From Symbiodinium natans (lineage: Eukaryota; Sar; Dinophyceae; Suessiales; Symbiodiniaceae), in the NCBI GenBank assembly GCA_905221605.1, contig CAJNDS010002180.1:545763-609762 (forward strand): 64,000 bases of DNA. Direction: 5' to 3'. The notes under the pieces were generated by a model. The model was not told the DNA's origin. It ran no database searches and saw only the letters and a program-made list of their open reading frames with translations. The position numbers were made by a program, and so were the translations under genes. Shown here one piece after another: positions 30,553 to 43,100 of this stretch; positions within the stretch are counted from its first letter, which is position 1, and each line of letters opens with the position of its first letter.

Positions 30553-33500
30553 ATGAAAGAGTCGGAAGCAACGAGCAAGCTCCCTGCTCTGTGCGAGGCA
30601 CAAACAACCATACAGGGCTTGAAAGAGTCACTGGCAGCCCGGCTCTTCTTGAAAGCTGCATGAGGGTCTAGGGTTTAGGGTTTAGGGTTTAGGCTTTTTG
30701 GGGCTGCTATTTAATTCTGCTGAAGAAACTACCCAAAATAGAAACATAATCTTCCTTACGCGGATAGTATAGGGATTGGTATCTTTTTGGGGAGTCTAGG
30801 GTTGGGCGTCTGATGCAGGGGCTAATTCAGCTGGAATAAATATGTTTGGGCAGCTTGTACGTATAATCGTTATGTCCGGATGTAAAGAGGGGATGATAAG
30901 CACTTTAATGGCCCAAAACCCCACAGCCCCAAGCCTTGCAGTCTAGCATGAACCCTGATGCCTCAACTGCCTCGCACACTCTCATCCGGTCCATCCGAAT
31001 TCGGTTGCAGCTACGGGGTGCACTGTTTAGGGTTTAGACTCAAACCCTAAACCCTGAACCCTCAGCCCCCCCCCCCTCAGCCCTAAAGTTAAGCCCTGAC
31101 CCTAAACCCCCACCCTCAGCCCCAGACGTTCAAGGTGGCTCCATAGGACTGGGGTTTAGTAAGGAAAGAAGGCTTAATCGGGCTGAGTGAGACTTAATGG
31201 GGTTTAGGGCGAAGCATGGTTTAGGATTTCGGGCCCCTAAACCCTAAACCCTAAAACAACGAGGCCAAGCAGAAGGAGGAGCTCGAGACGGCCGCGAAGC
31301 TGAAAACTGCGATGCAGCAGATCCTGAGCTCAACCTTGCCTGCAAAGCCGAGGGTTTAGTGTTTAGGGTTTAGGGTCTAGGGTCAGGGGTTAGGGTTTAG
31401 GTACCTGTAACTCCCGAGCCCTCCAAAATAGTACGTAGGTTATAGCCTCTAAATATAGGGCGTAACCCCCCCCAAAATAGCAGGTAAATGGAGCCCCAGG
31501 TAGGGTATCCCTAAACCCTGAAGCCCTCCTTGGAGAATCATGGGTGCCGGGGGGTGTCAGTAGGGTGACGATGGTTGTAGTTCAAACCCTAAACCCTAAA
31601 CCCTAAACCCTAAACCCTAAACCCTAAACCCTAAACCCTATACCGTGCAGCTTGCATCCGAGGATCTCGGCAGCTCGTCAGTGCAAGTGGGCGCCGGTTC
31701 TGGGCTTTGGGATTTTAGGGTTTAGGGTTTAGGGTTTAGGGTTCGGGGTTTAGGGTTCAGTTTGTAGGGTCCAGGGTCTGGGGTTTAGGGTTCAGGGTTC
31801 AGGGTTCAGGGTTGGGGGTTTAGGGCTCCAGTTGCTGCGTTGGTGTGCTTGGTGTGCGTGTCCTGGCTCCAGGGCCTTGTGGCCTTCGCCTCCTTTTCAG
31901 AACTTCAAAACTAGTAAGAATCCTAGTTGATCAAGTATGAGTCCGATTAGACCTAATAAGAACCATCCTTACAATGTATTTTAGCGGAATCCAGTTCAGC
32001 TAGTAGGAATCGTACCAAAACAGATAGGCCTCCTTTGTATACCGTTGTATAGAACACCAAGCACACAATATTCTATCTGCGCATGGCCTTTAAAACCATC
32101 CTAACTGCACCCGTCCATTAACAAATATTCTAGCTGCAAGGTTTGGCTTGAGGGTAAGGTCTGGCCGTTTAGCATCCGAACAAAAAGTAACTGCAAGGTC
32201 GCCACTATATGTTTTCCAACACTGCAGCCTCGTGCGTGCGGCCGTCGTTCTTGTCTCCATGCCCCAAGCCCCAAACCCTTCGGGCTCCCACTTTTTTACG
32301 CGCGCTTCTGGCGTGTGTCAGTGTGTGTGCGCGCGAACACAACACATATAAAGTAGATCTGCATTCAAAGCGAGGACAATTATGTAGTCTCAGGTGTGAC
32401 CCCAAACCCTAAACCCTAAACCCCACGCCCTAAACCCCAAACCCGAAACCCTAAACCCTAAACCCCAAACCCTACTTCAGACTTCGGCTAAGACCAGGCA
32501 GCTCCAATCTCTTACACCCACCCTCTACACCCTCAACCGCCTGGTTCTTGGTAGGGAACCAGGGAATTAGGGCCCTATATAATACCCTTTAAGGGATTAT
32601 ATAAACTACCTCATTCCCTCATTCCCTACTGAGAACTAACCAATCAACCCCTCAATTCCCTGGAAGTCTTAAGTTACGGGTTCTAGGGTTTAGGGTTGCG
32701 GCGTTGAAGGTTTTAGGGTTTAGGGGTTAAGGGTTTGGGGCTTAGGATTTTTAGGTTAAGGGTTTGGGGTTTAGGGTTCAAGGGTCTAGGGGTTTAGGGT
32801 TTAGGGTTAGGGTTTAGGGTTGCCGCAGCTGAGGACATAGCCGGCGCCTATCTCGACTCCAGTGGCAGCAGTGACAAGGCCATTGGATGCCTGGCAGTTG
32901 GGGTTTGGCAGCCCTAGCCTCTAAACCCTCTAAACCCTCGAAACCCTCGGAATTGGGGTTTAGGGGTCTCTACTTGGCCCTTAAAGCCTCAAACCCTCGA
33001 GACCTTCTAAGCCCTAGGAATTAGGGTTTAAGGTTCCCTACTTGGCTCTAGTTTAAGAGAATCATGTTTAGGAACATTTGTCAGACCCAACCCAGTTCAG
33101 AACCAGGTAGGTTAGGGCTTTGGGCTTAGGGGTTGGGATTCACTGTAGGGCGTAAAATGGAGGGAGGCCCCCGTAATTAAACCCTGAACCTAAACCCTAA
33201 ACCCTAAACTCTAAACCCTAAACCTTAAACCCTAAACCCTAAACCCTGCACATTTTGGCAGGACCCGGCGATGCTGGCTGAGAAGGCGAAGGAGAGCGAA
33301 GAGCGCGTCGAAGTGCTCGAGGCGGATCGTCGGTTCAGGGCTTCCAGACTGACAATTGTTTTATTTTTAAGAGTAGCAGGCTTTATGGTTTAGGGTTAGG
33401 GCTTAGGTTTAGGGTTTAGGATTTAGGGTGTAGGATTTAGGGGTTAGGGCTAGAACTTCGGTTTAGGTTTAGGGTTTTTCATGAATTTATCCCTTATTCC

Positions 33501-36500
33501 CGTTTTTGTTTAGGGTTTGGGTTCCCTTCAGAAGCCCCTTTAAACCAGAGAAGGTGCACTCTTCTTGCTCTTGGGTTCAGTCTCTTCCGTGGCTGAAACT
33601 TGGTCCTCTTTAACTATAATACTACCAGGAATCCGACCTCTTCACCGCAATGTTAGGGTTTAGGGTTTAGGGTTTAGGGTTTAGGGTTTAGGGTTTAGGG
33701 TTTAGGGTTTAGGGTTTAGGGTTTAGGGTTTAGGGTTTAGGGACCCTTGTCCCCCTCCATCATATTCAAAACGCTGCCGAGCAACCACAAGCTGCCTTCG
33801 AAGACATCGGCTTTGCAGAAGCAAGCGCACCCTCAACCTTTAACCACCACCAGCCCTGGTAATTGCACCCTCAACCCTAAACCCCAAACCCCAAACCCCA
33901 AACCCTAAACCCTAAACCCTAAACCCTAAACCCTAACCCCAAAAGGTTGAGACCGGATGGGGTTCTAAACGGGTTTGGGCCTGCGAGCGTGTTGTTTCTC
34001 TTTGTTAGGGTGGAGGATGGGGATGTAGATGCATGGTTCTCCAGTTGTTGGGTTCCCTAATGTACTACGCAACCCGAAACCCTAACCACTAGACCCTAAA
34101 TCCGTCTTCTCAGCCGAATCACCCAGCAGACAGGCAGAGAACGAAGCCATGCAAGCGACTTTCTCGCATTGTGCGCCCAGAGTGGAGTTTAGGTTTACGG
34201 GCGTTTGTAGGATCCAATCATTATCCCTAAAACCCTAAACCCTAAACCCAAGGGGCGTAGGGCTCGCTTCGGGGGGTAGGGGCGTGTGGATTGCAGCACC
34301 TCCTCGCATCCCTTGGCTGGCCAGCAAGGTTTAGGTTTAGGGGGTTCGAGGCTTGAAGCAAGGTCTGTCCCCAAAATCATATAGCCCCTACATCCTAAAA
34401 CCCTGAAGGCCCTGCAAACTGCAAAAAATGAAACCCTCAATCCCCCTTAACCCATCAAACAGCTGTACAGTAAACACCCGAAGCCATGAATCCCTGAATT
34501 CCTAAAAGCCCTAAAGCCCCACCCCTAACTCCCCTAAACCCTCAAGCGCCCTCAGACCCCTAATGCCCTGAAGCCTTGAAGTGTTTGAAGACGTGAAACG
34601 TAAACCCTAAAACCCATCATGCGCCTTCAAATCTTGAGAACCCTAAACACTTAACCGTTAACCCATGGTAACCCTTTTCCGTTCAAAACCCGAAGCCCTA
34701 AACCCGAAGCCCCAAACCCCAAGCCCTAAAGCCCTAACCCCCAGACCCTAAGCCATAAGCCCTACCCTAAACCCTGAACCCTGAGCCCTAAGCCCCAAGC
34801 CCTAAACCCTAAACCCTAAACCCTAAACCCTAAACCCTAAACCCTAAACCCTAAACCCTAAATCCAAGCCCAGGCGGAACTCCGGGCGGCCAAAGAGCAG
34901 CTTGAGAAGCTGGACTCCGCCGAGGTCAGGGTCTGGGCTTTTGGGCTTGTAGGGCAGAGTTTAGGGTTTAGGGTTTAGGGTTTAGGGTTTAGGGTTTAGG
35001 GTTTAGGGTTAGGGTTAGGGTTCAGGGTTTAGAGTGAAGCGTTTAGGGTTCAAGGCTTGTAGACGTTTATGCGGGGAGGGCAGGCGTTGACAGTTTCGGT
35101 TGGGTGGGGGGCCGGGGGGGAGGGGGGTTGGTTTTATTAGGGCTACAGGTCTTGCTGGCACGTGCACTTCATGGGACGGGGGGGAACGAATGTGATGGTG
35201 GTGGTGCTGTTGGAGGGGGGGGGGGGTTGTGAAGACTGCGAATGGTACTTGTTGTATTTGAAGAGCAGCCATCTCACGCTGACTGGAGTTGCTTTCATAA
35301 AGGATCCCTCTGCAACACGAACCTGACGGTCACGGTTTAGTGCCTTCTAGCCGTGCGCTGATGAGGCTGTGGAGCGGTGCGCTTCATCGTGACTTCATAA
35401 TGACATATTGGGATGTTATCCTTATACGGATTAAAGTACCCCTGAATAGAATCCTTATTAAGGACTGCTAGTATATCGGGGGAACATCCCAAATCATACA
35501 GTCACAAAGTATCGTTTTGCGACATTTGTGTGTTTGTAAACCCTAAACCCTAAACCCTAAACCCTCAACCTAAACCCTAAACCCTAAACCCTAAACCCTA
35601 GGGGATGACAGTTGAGTGCCTCGGCTCTAGTCACGACCATCCTTGTTCCCCAGGAAAGGCTCCCGCCTTCAGCTGCGCAGATTTCGGGTTTAGGGGTTCG
35701 AGGTTGGGATGCTCCCCTTATACTGACTGTCCTTAATAGGGATTACAACAAGGGTTACTATAATCACTACTAAAACCCTAAACCCTAAACCCTAAACCCT
35801 AAACCCTGGGGAACATCCCAAGTTAGAGGGCACAGCCTTTCAGGGGATGAGGTGCAAGCATGTTTAGATGTGAAGGGGTTCGGGTGGAACAAAGCCAGAG
35901 AAAGCCGAACCCTTCAACATCAAGAGCCTATAGTAAACCCTAAGCCCTGCACCCTAAGCTCCAGGCATTCAAACTCATGAAGAATGTGCTCGGCAAAATA
36001 TCCTCAGATTCCCTTGGAGGATCTATCCTTAAGCTAAGCCCTAAACCCTAAATCCTAAACCCTAAACCCTCCAGGCCGCGCTGGCGCAGTCGGAGGAGAA
36101 AGCAACCTCTCTGGCATTTAGCTGGGTTTAGGGTTTTGGGGTTTAGCGTTTAGGGTTTCGGGATTTCAGGCTTCAGGGTTTTTACAATTTAGGTACAGCA
36201 GGGTGTTGGGGGCTTAGGCGTACAGTTTAGGATGGAGGGCTTTAGGCTTCAGCCTGAATGTTTTAAATGGGTTTGGGGAACACAGGCGCTTTGAGAGCAG
36301 AAGCGGCAGTATTCTGAAGGTAGTTCTGGGTCAAGGGCTTCTGGGGTTCTTGGCAAAACCTAAATACCTTGTAGCCAAAAACCTGAAACAAGCCCTGGCT
36401 CGAAAAACACACATCAACTCCATTCAGGGTTTAGGGTTTAGGGTTTCGGGTTTAGGGTTTAGGGTTTAGGGTGACGCAGCACAGGCAAAGGCGCTCTCCA

Positions 36501-37191
36501 GCGGAATTGAGGAAATCGCGGAGCAGATTGGGGCGTGCCTGGGCCAAAGCCACCCCCAGCTTCCGAAACCCTATAAACGCTAAACCCTAAACTTGCCCTA
36601 ACCCTAAACCCTAAACCCTAAACCCTAAACCCTAAACCCTAAACCCTAAAAATCCCTAACCCTAAACCCTATAAACCCTAAACCCTCAAAACTCCAAACC
36701 CTGTTCTGTATGGCGGCCATCGCTTCTAGGGCCAAATTATCATGACAACTCCAAAAGTCTAAAACCCATGAAGCCCACAATCCCCAAACATACCCCAAAA
36801 AACCCTGAACCCTGCTCTGTATTAAAACCCTTTCTAACCCACGTAATTCCCCAGACCGTGACCTCCTAAAATACCCAGTTCTTAAACCTCCTATAACCTC
36901 AACCCCACCCTCCCAACTTCCTAAACTCCTAAACCTCCCCTAAACCCCAAGCCCTTGCTCATCCCTAAACGCCTACACTCTAAACCCCTAAGCCCTAAAA
37001 AATCCAAAACTCTAAACTAAACCCTAGCCCTAAACCCTAAACCCCTAAACTCCCTAAACTCTATATCTAAGTCCCGCAGGGGGGCCGGGCTCCTGTCATT
37101 CTTTCAGCAGCCGTCCCCAGAGGAACTCCTCAGCGCCTCGGGCCAACTCTTTGAGTTGGGGTTTAGGGTTTATGGTTTAGGGTTTTAAGGT

Positions 37192-37223
<32 letters not shown>

Positions 37224-38825
37224 GTTTGAGACGGTTTAGGGTTTGCAGACTTGAGGGTTTAGGGTTTAGGGCTTTTGTGTTTTTTTTGGAGGGGGGAGCA
37301 TTCTCCTAGGCCCTCTACCCCAAAGGCGAGCCCTTCTTTTACCCTGGACAACTCAGCTTGCAGACTGGAGGTGTTTTGTGATTACAGGTTCGTTTAGGGT
37401 TTACGGTTTAGGGTTTTGGGTTCATGTTTTGTTGTTTGTGGGGGGTGATTGTTTTTTGTTCAAAGGTTCTTTTAGGGTTCAGGGTCTGGGGCTTAGGATT
37501 TATGACTCAGATTTGTTGGGGGGATTGGGCATATTAGGTGTTTGGTATATATAGGTTTTGTGTATTGGGGTTGCCTTGGGCTTGTTCAAGGCTACTTCTA
37601 CTCGCCTATTTGGGTTTTCCGGTTTACGCGTTCGGGCTATTTAGTGCCTGACCAGGTTTAAAGGGGGGGCTATTTCGTAGAGGCGATCGGGGACCTAGGA
37701 GTGAATTTCATTTAGGTTTCAGGGCTATTCAAGTTGTTGTTGCTACTTCAGGATTCCCAGAGACTCCAAAAACCCCGAATTAAGGAATATACCTTAAATC
37801 ACATTAGGGTTCCTATTATCATTTAAAAGGAATATACCTTAAATCACATTAGGGTTCCTATTATCATTTAAAAGGAATATACCTTAAATCACATTAGGGT
37901 TCCTATTATCATTTAAAAGGAATATACCTTAAATCACATTAGGGTTCCTATTATCATTTAAAAGGAATATACCTTAAATCACATTAGGGTTCCTATTATC
38001 ATTTAAAAGGAATATACCTTAAATCACATTAGGGTTCCGATTATCATATAAGGGATATTCCTTAATTAAGGGGTTTTGGAGTCTCAGGGTTAGGTTATAT
38101 GTCTTGAGGGTTTAGGGTTTAGGGTTTAGGGTTTAGGGTTTAGGGTTTAGGGTTTAGGGTTTAGGGTTTAGGGTTTAGGGTTTAGGGTTTAGGGTGGGTT
38201 TTCGGGGGTAGGACCGTTAGACGTCATAGGGGTCGGGGGGTTCCCATGCTGGCGGCGCGCTTCGACGTACGAAGTCCCTGTCCCTGAACCCCCCTAAGAC
38301 CCATATGAACCCTAAACCCTAAACCCTAAACCCTAAACCCTAAACCCTAAACCCTAAACCCTAAACCCGGGGTTCCTAGGCCCTTTAAACCTTTGAGCCC
38401 CTTGACCTTACTTACCCCTGAAGCCAGGAAGCCCTCAAACCTTAAACCCCCCCCAACCCGAAACCCTAAACCCTTTAACGCCTTGAATCCCACAAACCCT
38501 AGACCCTCTAAAACCCTAAGCCCTAAACCCTCGAAAACCCCAAACCCTCTGAAACCCTAAGCTCTCTAACGCCCTAAATCCTACACCCTCAGACGACCCT
38601 AAACCTTCTAAAGCCCGAAATCCTCAATCCTACAACCCTAAACCCTAAAACATCCTAAACCCCTCAGCCCTAAACCCTCAACCCAAAACCCTAAACCCTA
38701 CACCCTAAACCCTAAACGCGAAACCCTAAACCCTAAGCCCAAAGCCCTAAGCCCTAAACCCTAAACCCGAAACCCTAAACTTGCCAAAGCCAGGCAGCAT
38801 CAAGGACAAGCTCAAGTCCAAGTGA
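30553..38825 (+). CDS. Second coiled-coil protein, multi-exon, with basic C-terminus (unidentified)
   Basis: The exons encode helix-rich sequence: about 30553-30650 (MKESEATSKLPALCEAQ, a possible start), 31258-31345 (NEAKQKEELETAAKLKTAMQQ), about 31650-31665 (LASE), about 32834-32851 (DIAGAYL), 33262-33321 (DPAMLAEKAKESEERVEVLE), 34874-34918 (AELRAAKEQLEKLDS), 36075-36113 (AALAQSEEKATSL), 36485-about 36545 (AKALSSGIEEIAEQIG), about 37085-37150 and 38794-38825 (SIKDKLKSK, stop TGA). Resolved joins use borders GATC/GACA, GACT/GACC, GCGG/GCGG, GCCG/GCCG and GCAT/GCAA, all in frame. Introns reach 1.5 kb and are mostly telomeric repeats. No family is recognised. Whether 30553 is the true start is unsure. 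Confidence 0.6.
32541..32646. mobile_element. CTGGTTCTTGGTAGGGA-ended repeat
   Basis: The left end CTGGTTCTTGGTAGGGAACC faces TTCCCTACTGAGAACTAACC. The same ends bound intron 1 of the acyltransferase gene. Here it lies inside a coiled-coil-gene intron. Confidence 0.5.
33322..34873 (+). mobile_element. Telomere-filled intron with exact GCGG duplication
   Basis: GC donor after GAG and AG|GCGG acceptor. It joins ...VEVLE to AELRAAK. The 1552-bp interior holds a TTTAGGG array of about twelve units (33655-33742) in the 5' half and CCCTAAA arrays (33895-33945, 34801-34860) in the 3' half. Confidence 0.85.
35408..35492. mobile_element. Palindromic MITE-like element, family C
   Basis: TTGGGATGTTATCCTTATA to TATATCGGGGGAACATCCCAA, 85 bp, slightly shortened. 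Confidence 0.75.
35704..35821. mobile_element. Family C element invaded by telomeric repeats
   Basis: The left arm TTGGGATGCTCCCCTTATA is normal. The expected right arm is replaced after ATCACTACTAA by about five CCCTAAA units, then resumes at GGGGAACATCCCAA. The telomeric tract sits precisely inside the element. Confidence 0.8.
37761..38083. mobile_element. Inverted-repeat element with six 45-bp tandem units
   Basis: Inverted ends of about 29 bp (GACTCCAAAAACCCC... and ...GGGGTTTTGGAGTC) flank six copies of a 45-bp unit starting at 37784, 37829, 37874, 37919, 37964 and 38009. The units are nearly identical (AATATACCTTAAATCACATT... TATTATCATTT). A single diverged unit with similar ends lies at about 63380-63436, probably the ancestral, unamplified form. 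Confidence 0.9.
38107..38196. repeat. TTTAGGG array
   Basis: About thirteen perfect units. A CCCTAAA array follows at 38310-38368 in the same intron, so the two can pair. Confidence 0.95.
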
Positions 38826-39167
38826 GGAGCCACCGCCCAGGCGGTCTTGGGGTTTAGGGTTTAGGGTTAAGGGTTTAGGGTTTAGGGTTCAGGGTTCAGG
38901 GTTTAGGGTTTAGGGTTTAGGGTTAGGGATCACGGTTAGTGTTTAGGGGTTGAAGGCTTACCTAGAGAAGCCCAGCGTTAAAGGACCTAAATCCGAAGCC
39001 CTTGAACCCTGCACTCCCTCCTTCATCGCTAGTTCCATCGATGTACGGTTTACACTTGTTGGGGGTATAGGTTTAGGGTTTAGGTTTAGGTCCATGCCCT
39101 TACGATTTGCTGAAGAACCACCGCAAGACAACAAAAGCAAAATCCTCCTCGTAAGGGCAGTATGTTT

Positions 39168-39168
<1 letters not shown>

Positions 39169-39208
<40 letters not shown>
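39169..39208. repeat. Poly-T / poly-G tract
   Basis: A run of T is followed by about thirty G. Similar runs occur at 41810-41829, 43738-43778 and the window end. Such runs are prone to sequencing and assembly length errors. Confidence 0.9.
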
Positions 39209-39756
39209 GGGAGGGCGGGGGTGAAGCAAATAGTCGTAAGATTCAAACTTTGATCATCAGAGGGTCCATGGTACCCATGCCGTGGATACTTCGAACCTTT
39301 GGGCCCCGCCAAAGGAAGCCGAGGGCCCGAAATCCCCAACCTTGAGTCCTAGACCCTAACTCCTAAACCTTATATCCTAAACCCTAAACCCTAAATCCTA
39401 AATCCTAAACCCTAAACCCTAAAGCCTAAACCCTACATAAACACCAGAACCATTGAATCCCTGAAGCTAAATACCGGAGGCCCACGGGATGCTCTTCTTT
39501 GCTGGGAAAGTGTGAGGGGGGGCGGACGGGGTGAACCCTAAGCCCCAAACCGTGTAGGGTTTAGGGTTTATGGGTTTCGGGTTTAGGGTTTAGTGTGAAG
39601 TACTCTTACGGTGCTTCTTCACAAGGGTGCTTCTCTTCAGTGCTTGTGGAATGTGCTGGGAGCTTTTGGAATTTCTGGGAATGTTTCTGCGTTTCGACCG
39701 ACTTGGGGAACCTCCTCCTCCCTACTCGCAGCTAGTGGCAAGAGCTCCGGAAATTT

Positions 39757-40071
39757 TCAAACCTCCATGCCCCAGCCCCTCAAAAGTAAATGTGGGCGTC
39801 CACTGGCGTCCACCCTTTGACATGGGCCGCGGTAAACCATTTCTAGTGAGAGGTAGGTCCCGAAATACTTGCTCATCAACGAACCCAGGAGCTTGCTCTT
39901 GATCTCCATCTGGTAAAGCCTATCGCGGGCTAAGTCTCGCAACTCTGGGATTGAAAGTACTGGACTGCTAGCAGGAGACGGCGGCAGAACACTTGGAAGG
40001 CTGTCAAGCTGAAACAAGCAGCTAAGAAGCCAGGTCGCCACAACAAAATTCAATGGGGCCATGGCCATCAT
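39757..40071 (-). CDS. Possible minus-strand exon with signal peptide or anchor (unidentified)
   Basis: Read on the minus strand from 40071, the frame starts MMAMAPLNFVVATWLLSCLF, a plausible signal or membrane anchor. It continues with a non-repetitive, protein-like sequence including LSIPELRDLARDRLYQMEIKSKLL. The downstream end is probably cut by an intron, so the 104-residue frame is only a part. It is the only good minus-strand candidate in the central region. A diverged duplicate of the area encoding its start lies at about 40095-40190. No family is recognised. Confidence 0.4.
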   Translation of the reverse strand: MMAMAPLNFVVATWLLSCLFQLDSLPSVLPPSPASSPVLSIPELRDLARDRLYQMEIKSKLLGSLMSKYFGTYLSLEMVYRGPCQRVDASGRPHLLLRGWGMEV

Positions 40072-40199
40072 ATCTTCAAGAGATGGTGGAACAGTTCAAA
40101 AGCTGATATCAAGCTGACATGGGCAGCTAAGGCTAAGAAGCCAGGTAGACATAACAAAATTGGGCCATAAATCATGCCTTCAAGCCGGTTTCTTTGATG

Positions 40200-43100
40200 C
40201 TGCTGACTTGGCCTGCGCACCTCCCCTTCCAAAGTGTAAGTACCTGAGGTTGAGGAAGTTTACGGTAGTTTTCCTGAATTTTCTGGAATGTTTTGGAATG
40301 CTGGTGACTGGAAGTATATCTGGGCCAACTTTTTCAAGAGGCACCCTTCTGAAGAAACACCATAAGAGCATAGAAGATTTAGGGTTTAGGGTTTAGGGTC
40401 CTTGCCCCCCTAGGCCCTAAATCCCAGCCCTAAAAACCCAAGACCTCAACCAGAGTCCCTGAACGGCGAGGTGCTCACTCGTCGGATGCGCGCGGCCTCG
40501 GGGCCGGCGTGGTTCTCTTGAGGGCGGCCCGCGCGTCCATCTGCAGAAGATAAACGGGGGTTTCGGAAATTAGGGGTACCTTATTGGGGTTCTTACTGTA
40601 AGGGAATCCTACTATTTTTTTTTTTTGAAGGGGCCCCTCATTTACGTAAACCGAGTGAGTACACTCTACACTCTTTGGGATACTAGAATCCCCTATAGAA
40701 CTGAAAGTGTACACTTTACTGGGGCTCATTAACTCGGCCACTAAGTAAAGGGCATTCTGGGAGCTTCATGAGGAGTGCCCAAGAGTAACCTTATACCCTA
40801 AACCCGAAAACCTGAACCCTAAACCCTATACCTACAAGACAAAAGGGGAAACCTACCCCGGTTGTTGGGGGCTGTTCCTTCTTGATAGGGACACTGGGCT
40901 TTGGAGTACTATACTTTAATACTTTTTTTGGTTTTGGGTTCCCACTATAGCTACTTATACCTAAAAAGTATATACTTTTTGCACCCTAAACCCTAAACCC
41001 TAAACCCTAAACCCTAAACCCTAAACCCTAAACCCTAAACCCTCTACTCCAAAGTAAGGACTCCAGAGGTAGGGACAAGGTTGACCGCAAATCCTTTTCC
41101 CTCCCAGTCTCAAGCCCGGGTCTCTCTGTGAGTAATTTGGCGTGTTTTTGGGGTTTCGGGTCTAGGGTTTAGGGTTTAGGGTTTAGGGTTTAGGGTTTAG
41201 GGTTTAGGGGTTTCGGCTCTAGGGTTTAGGGTCGGCGTACCTCAGCACAAGAAACCCACGTGGTCTGCGTACCCAAGATGTCTAGTAGCTACTTTGGGGT
41301 CCAAGGTTAGCTAGACTATTCAGCCAAAATGGTTACTTCTTGGGTTTAGGGAACCCTAAACCCTTAACCCTAGTTACACTCAAAGCTCTAGCCTGAGAAT
41401 CTTTGGATGGGCGCTGGAGCGACGAGCAACGTCGTGCGCGCAGTCGGCTGATGCCTTGTTTGGGGTAGTTAGATCCCCAAATAGTAGGGTTCCCAAGCAA
41501 TAAGAACCCAAGAAGGTACCCCTATTTTCGTAAACCCCAAATCGGCCTGAGCCAAGCCCCAAAACCCCAAATTGCAAACCTTATTGAAACTTAGGGTTCA
41601 AAACCTTATTTAAACTTAGGGTTCAACCCGAAGCTGAAAGCCCTAAACCCTAAACCCTAAACCCCAAACCCTAAACCCTACACCTAAACCCTAAACCCCA
41701 AACCCCAAACCCCAAACCCCAAACCCCAAACCCAAACCCGAGGCCTTGAACTCCACTGATTCTGTGTTGTTCCAAAAATTGGGCGGTTCCTTTTTCGGGG
41801 GTGGGGCAGGGGGGGGGGGGGGGGGGGGCAGGGGGAGTCTTCTTTGTGTTGGAGGTTTCAAAGGTCGCCCGAAACCACAATTTGTTAATGTTGGAAGCTC
41901 CCACGAGCTGTTGACCAGTGAGCCCGAAATCAGAGAGTTTGAGGGTTTAGGATGTGGCCAGCGCGTAGGGACCCTCCAGGAGTACTGTTCCTCCTTGTTC
42001 TGGAGCCAAAACATCAAAATAGCCCATGCACTTGTCAGGGCTTCTAGTGGGGTTGAGATTCGGAATCAAACCCTAAACCCTAAACCCTAGACACTTCAAG
42101 GTGCTCCCGGCCCGAATCCCGATCGAACCCTTTCTATTTCATAGACATTTACTGTTTTTGGGGCCCCCCCCCTTTTCGGAAAGATCCCCTTCTCAGCTTG
42201 CAGCTTAAGGTGTTAGGGCAGGTTTAGGGTTTGGGGTTTGGGGTTTAGGGTTTAGGACTGTAGGGTTCCCTATCTTCAGCCGGCATGCGGCGCAGACGGG
42301 CGCAGATGCCGCTTCGTACCTTTTTAGAACTTATAGGTTCAGCTCTCAAAAGCCTGGTCCACTTTTGGGTGTCCTGGTTTAGGGTTTAAGGTTTAGGGCT
42401 TCGGGTTTAGGGTTTAGGGCTGCTGGCTTGGGGTTTGCCATTGCAAAGCAGGGACACGACGAAGGCGACCAGGATTTCGAGTAGCGACCACAGGCGGCAC
42501 GACCCCAGCCTCGGAAGCCGTTGAGCGGAGAAATGGACCGTCTGGCCCCAGAGTAGGCCACTGTTCCCTTTTTAGGTTCCCTGTTCGGGTTTAGGGTTTA
42601 GGGTTTAGGGAAAGCTAGGAAAGGGCACCTAGCATGTGCCGGATTTCGGAGTCTCCTCCCCTCCGCCAAATACCCCTAAGCCCTAAACCCTCGAACCCTG
42701 AACCCCATAAACCCCATAAACCCATAAGCCTCCTAAACCCTATACTGCGCCCTACACTCCTTAAACCGCAACCCCAAAGCCCCTAAATCCTCATCCCTAG
42801 AACACTATAACCCAAAACCCGAAACCCTCTCAGTCTCAAGCCATAGAACCTTAAACCCTAAACCCTAAACCCCAAGCCCTAAACCCATATGTCATATGCC
42901 CTTAAACCAAAACTCCAAAACCCCAAAACCCTAAAACCAGAAAACCCCACAACCCGAAAACGCTAAAGCCCGACAACCAGAAACCCCAAACCTCTACCCA
43001 AAGGCTCTAATGTAGTTCCTTTTTGGGTTCGTTATAGGGGATTCTAGTATACTTCCCCAAAAAGGTACTACATAGCAGCCTTTGGGCAGAAGCCTACATC

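Larger units (their letters stand above)
34919..36074 (+). mobile_element. Telomere-filled intron with exact GCCG duplication
   Basis: GC donor. It joins ...EKLDS to AALAQSE. Two family C palindromes (35408, 35704) are nested inside, along with TTTAGGG units near the donor and CCCTAAA units before the acceptor. Confidence 0.85.

Noticed and set aside
35015-35272. A minus-strand ORF with His and Pro runs.
   Set aside because: It lies inside the resolved intron 34919-36074 and reflects GGT/GGG-rich sequence.
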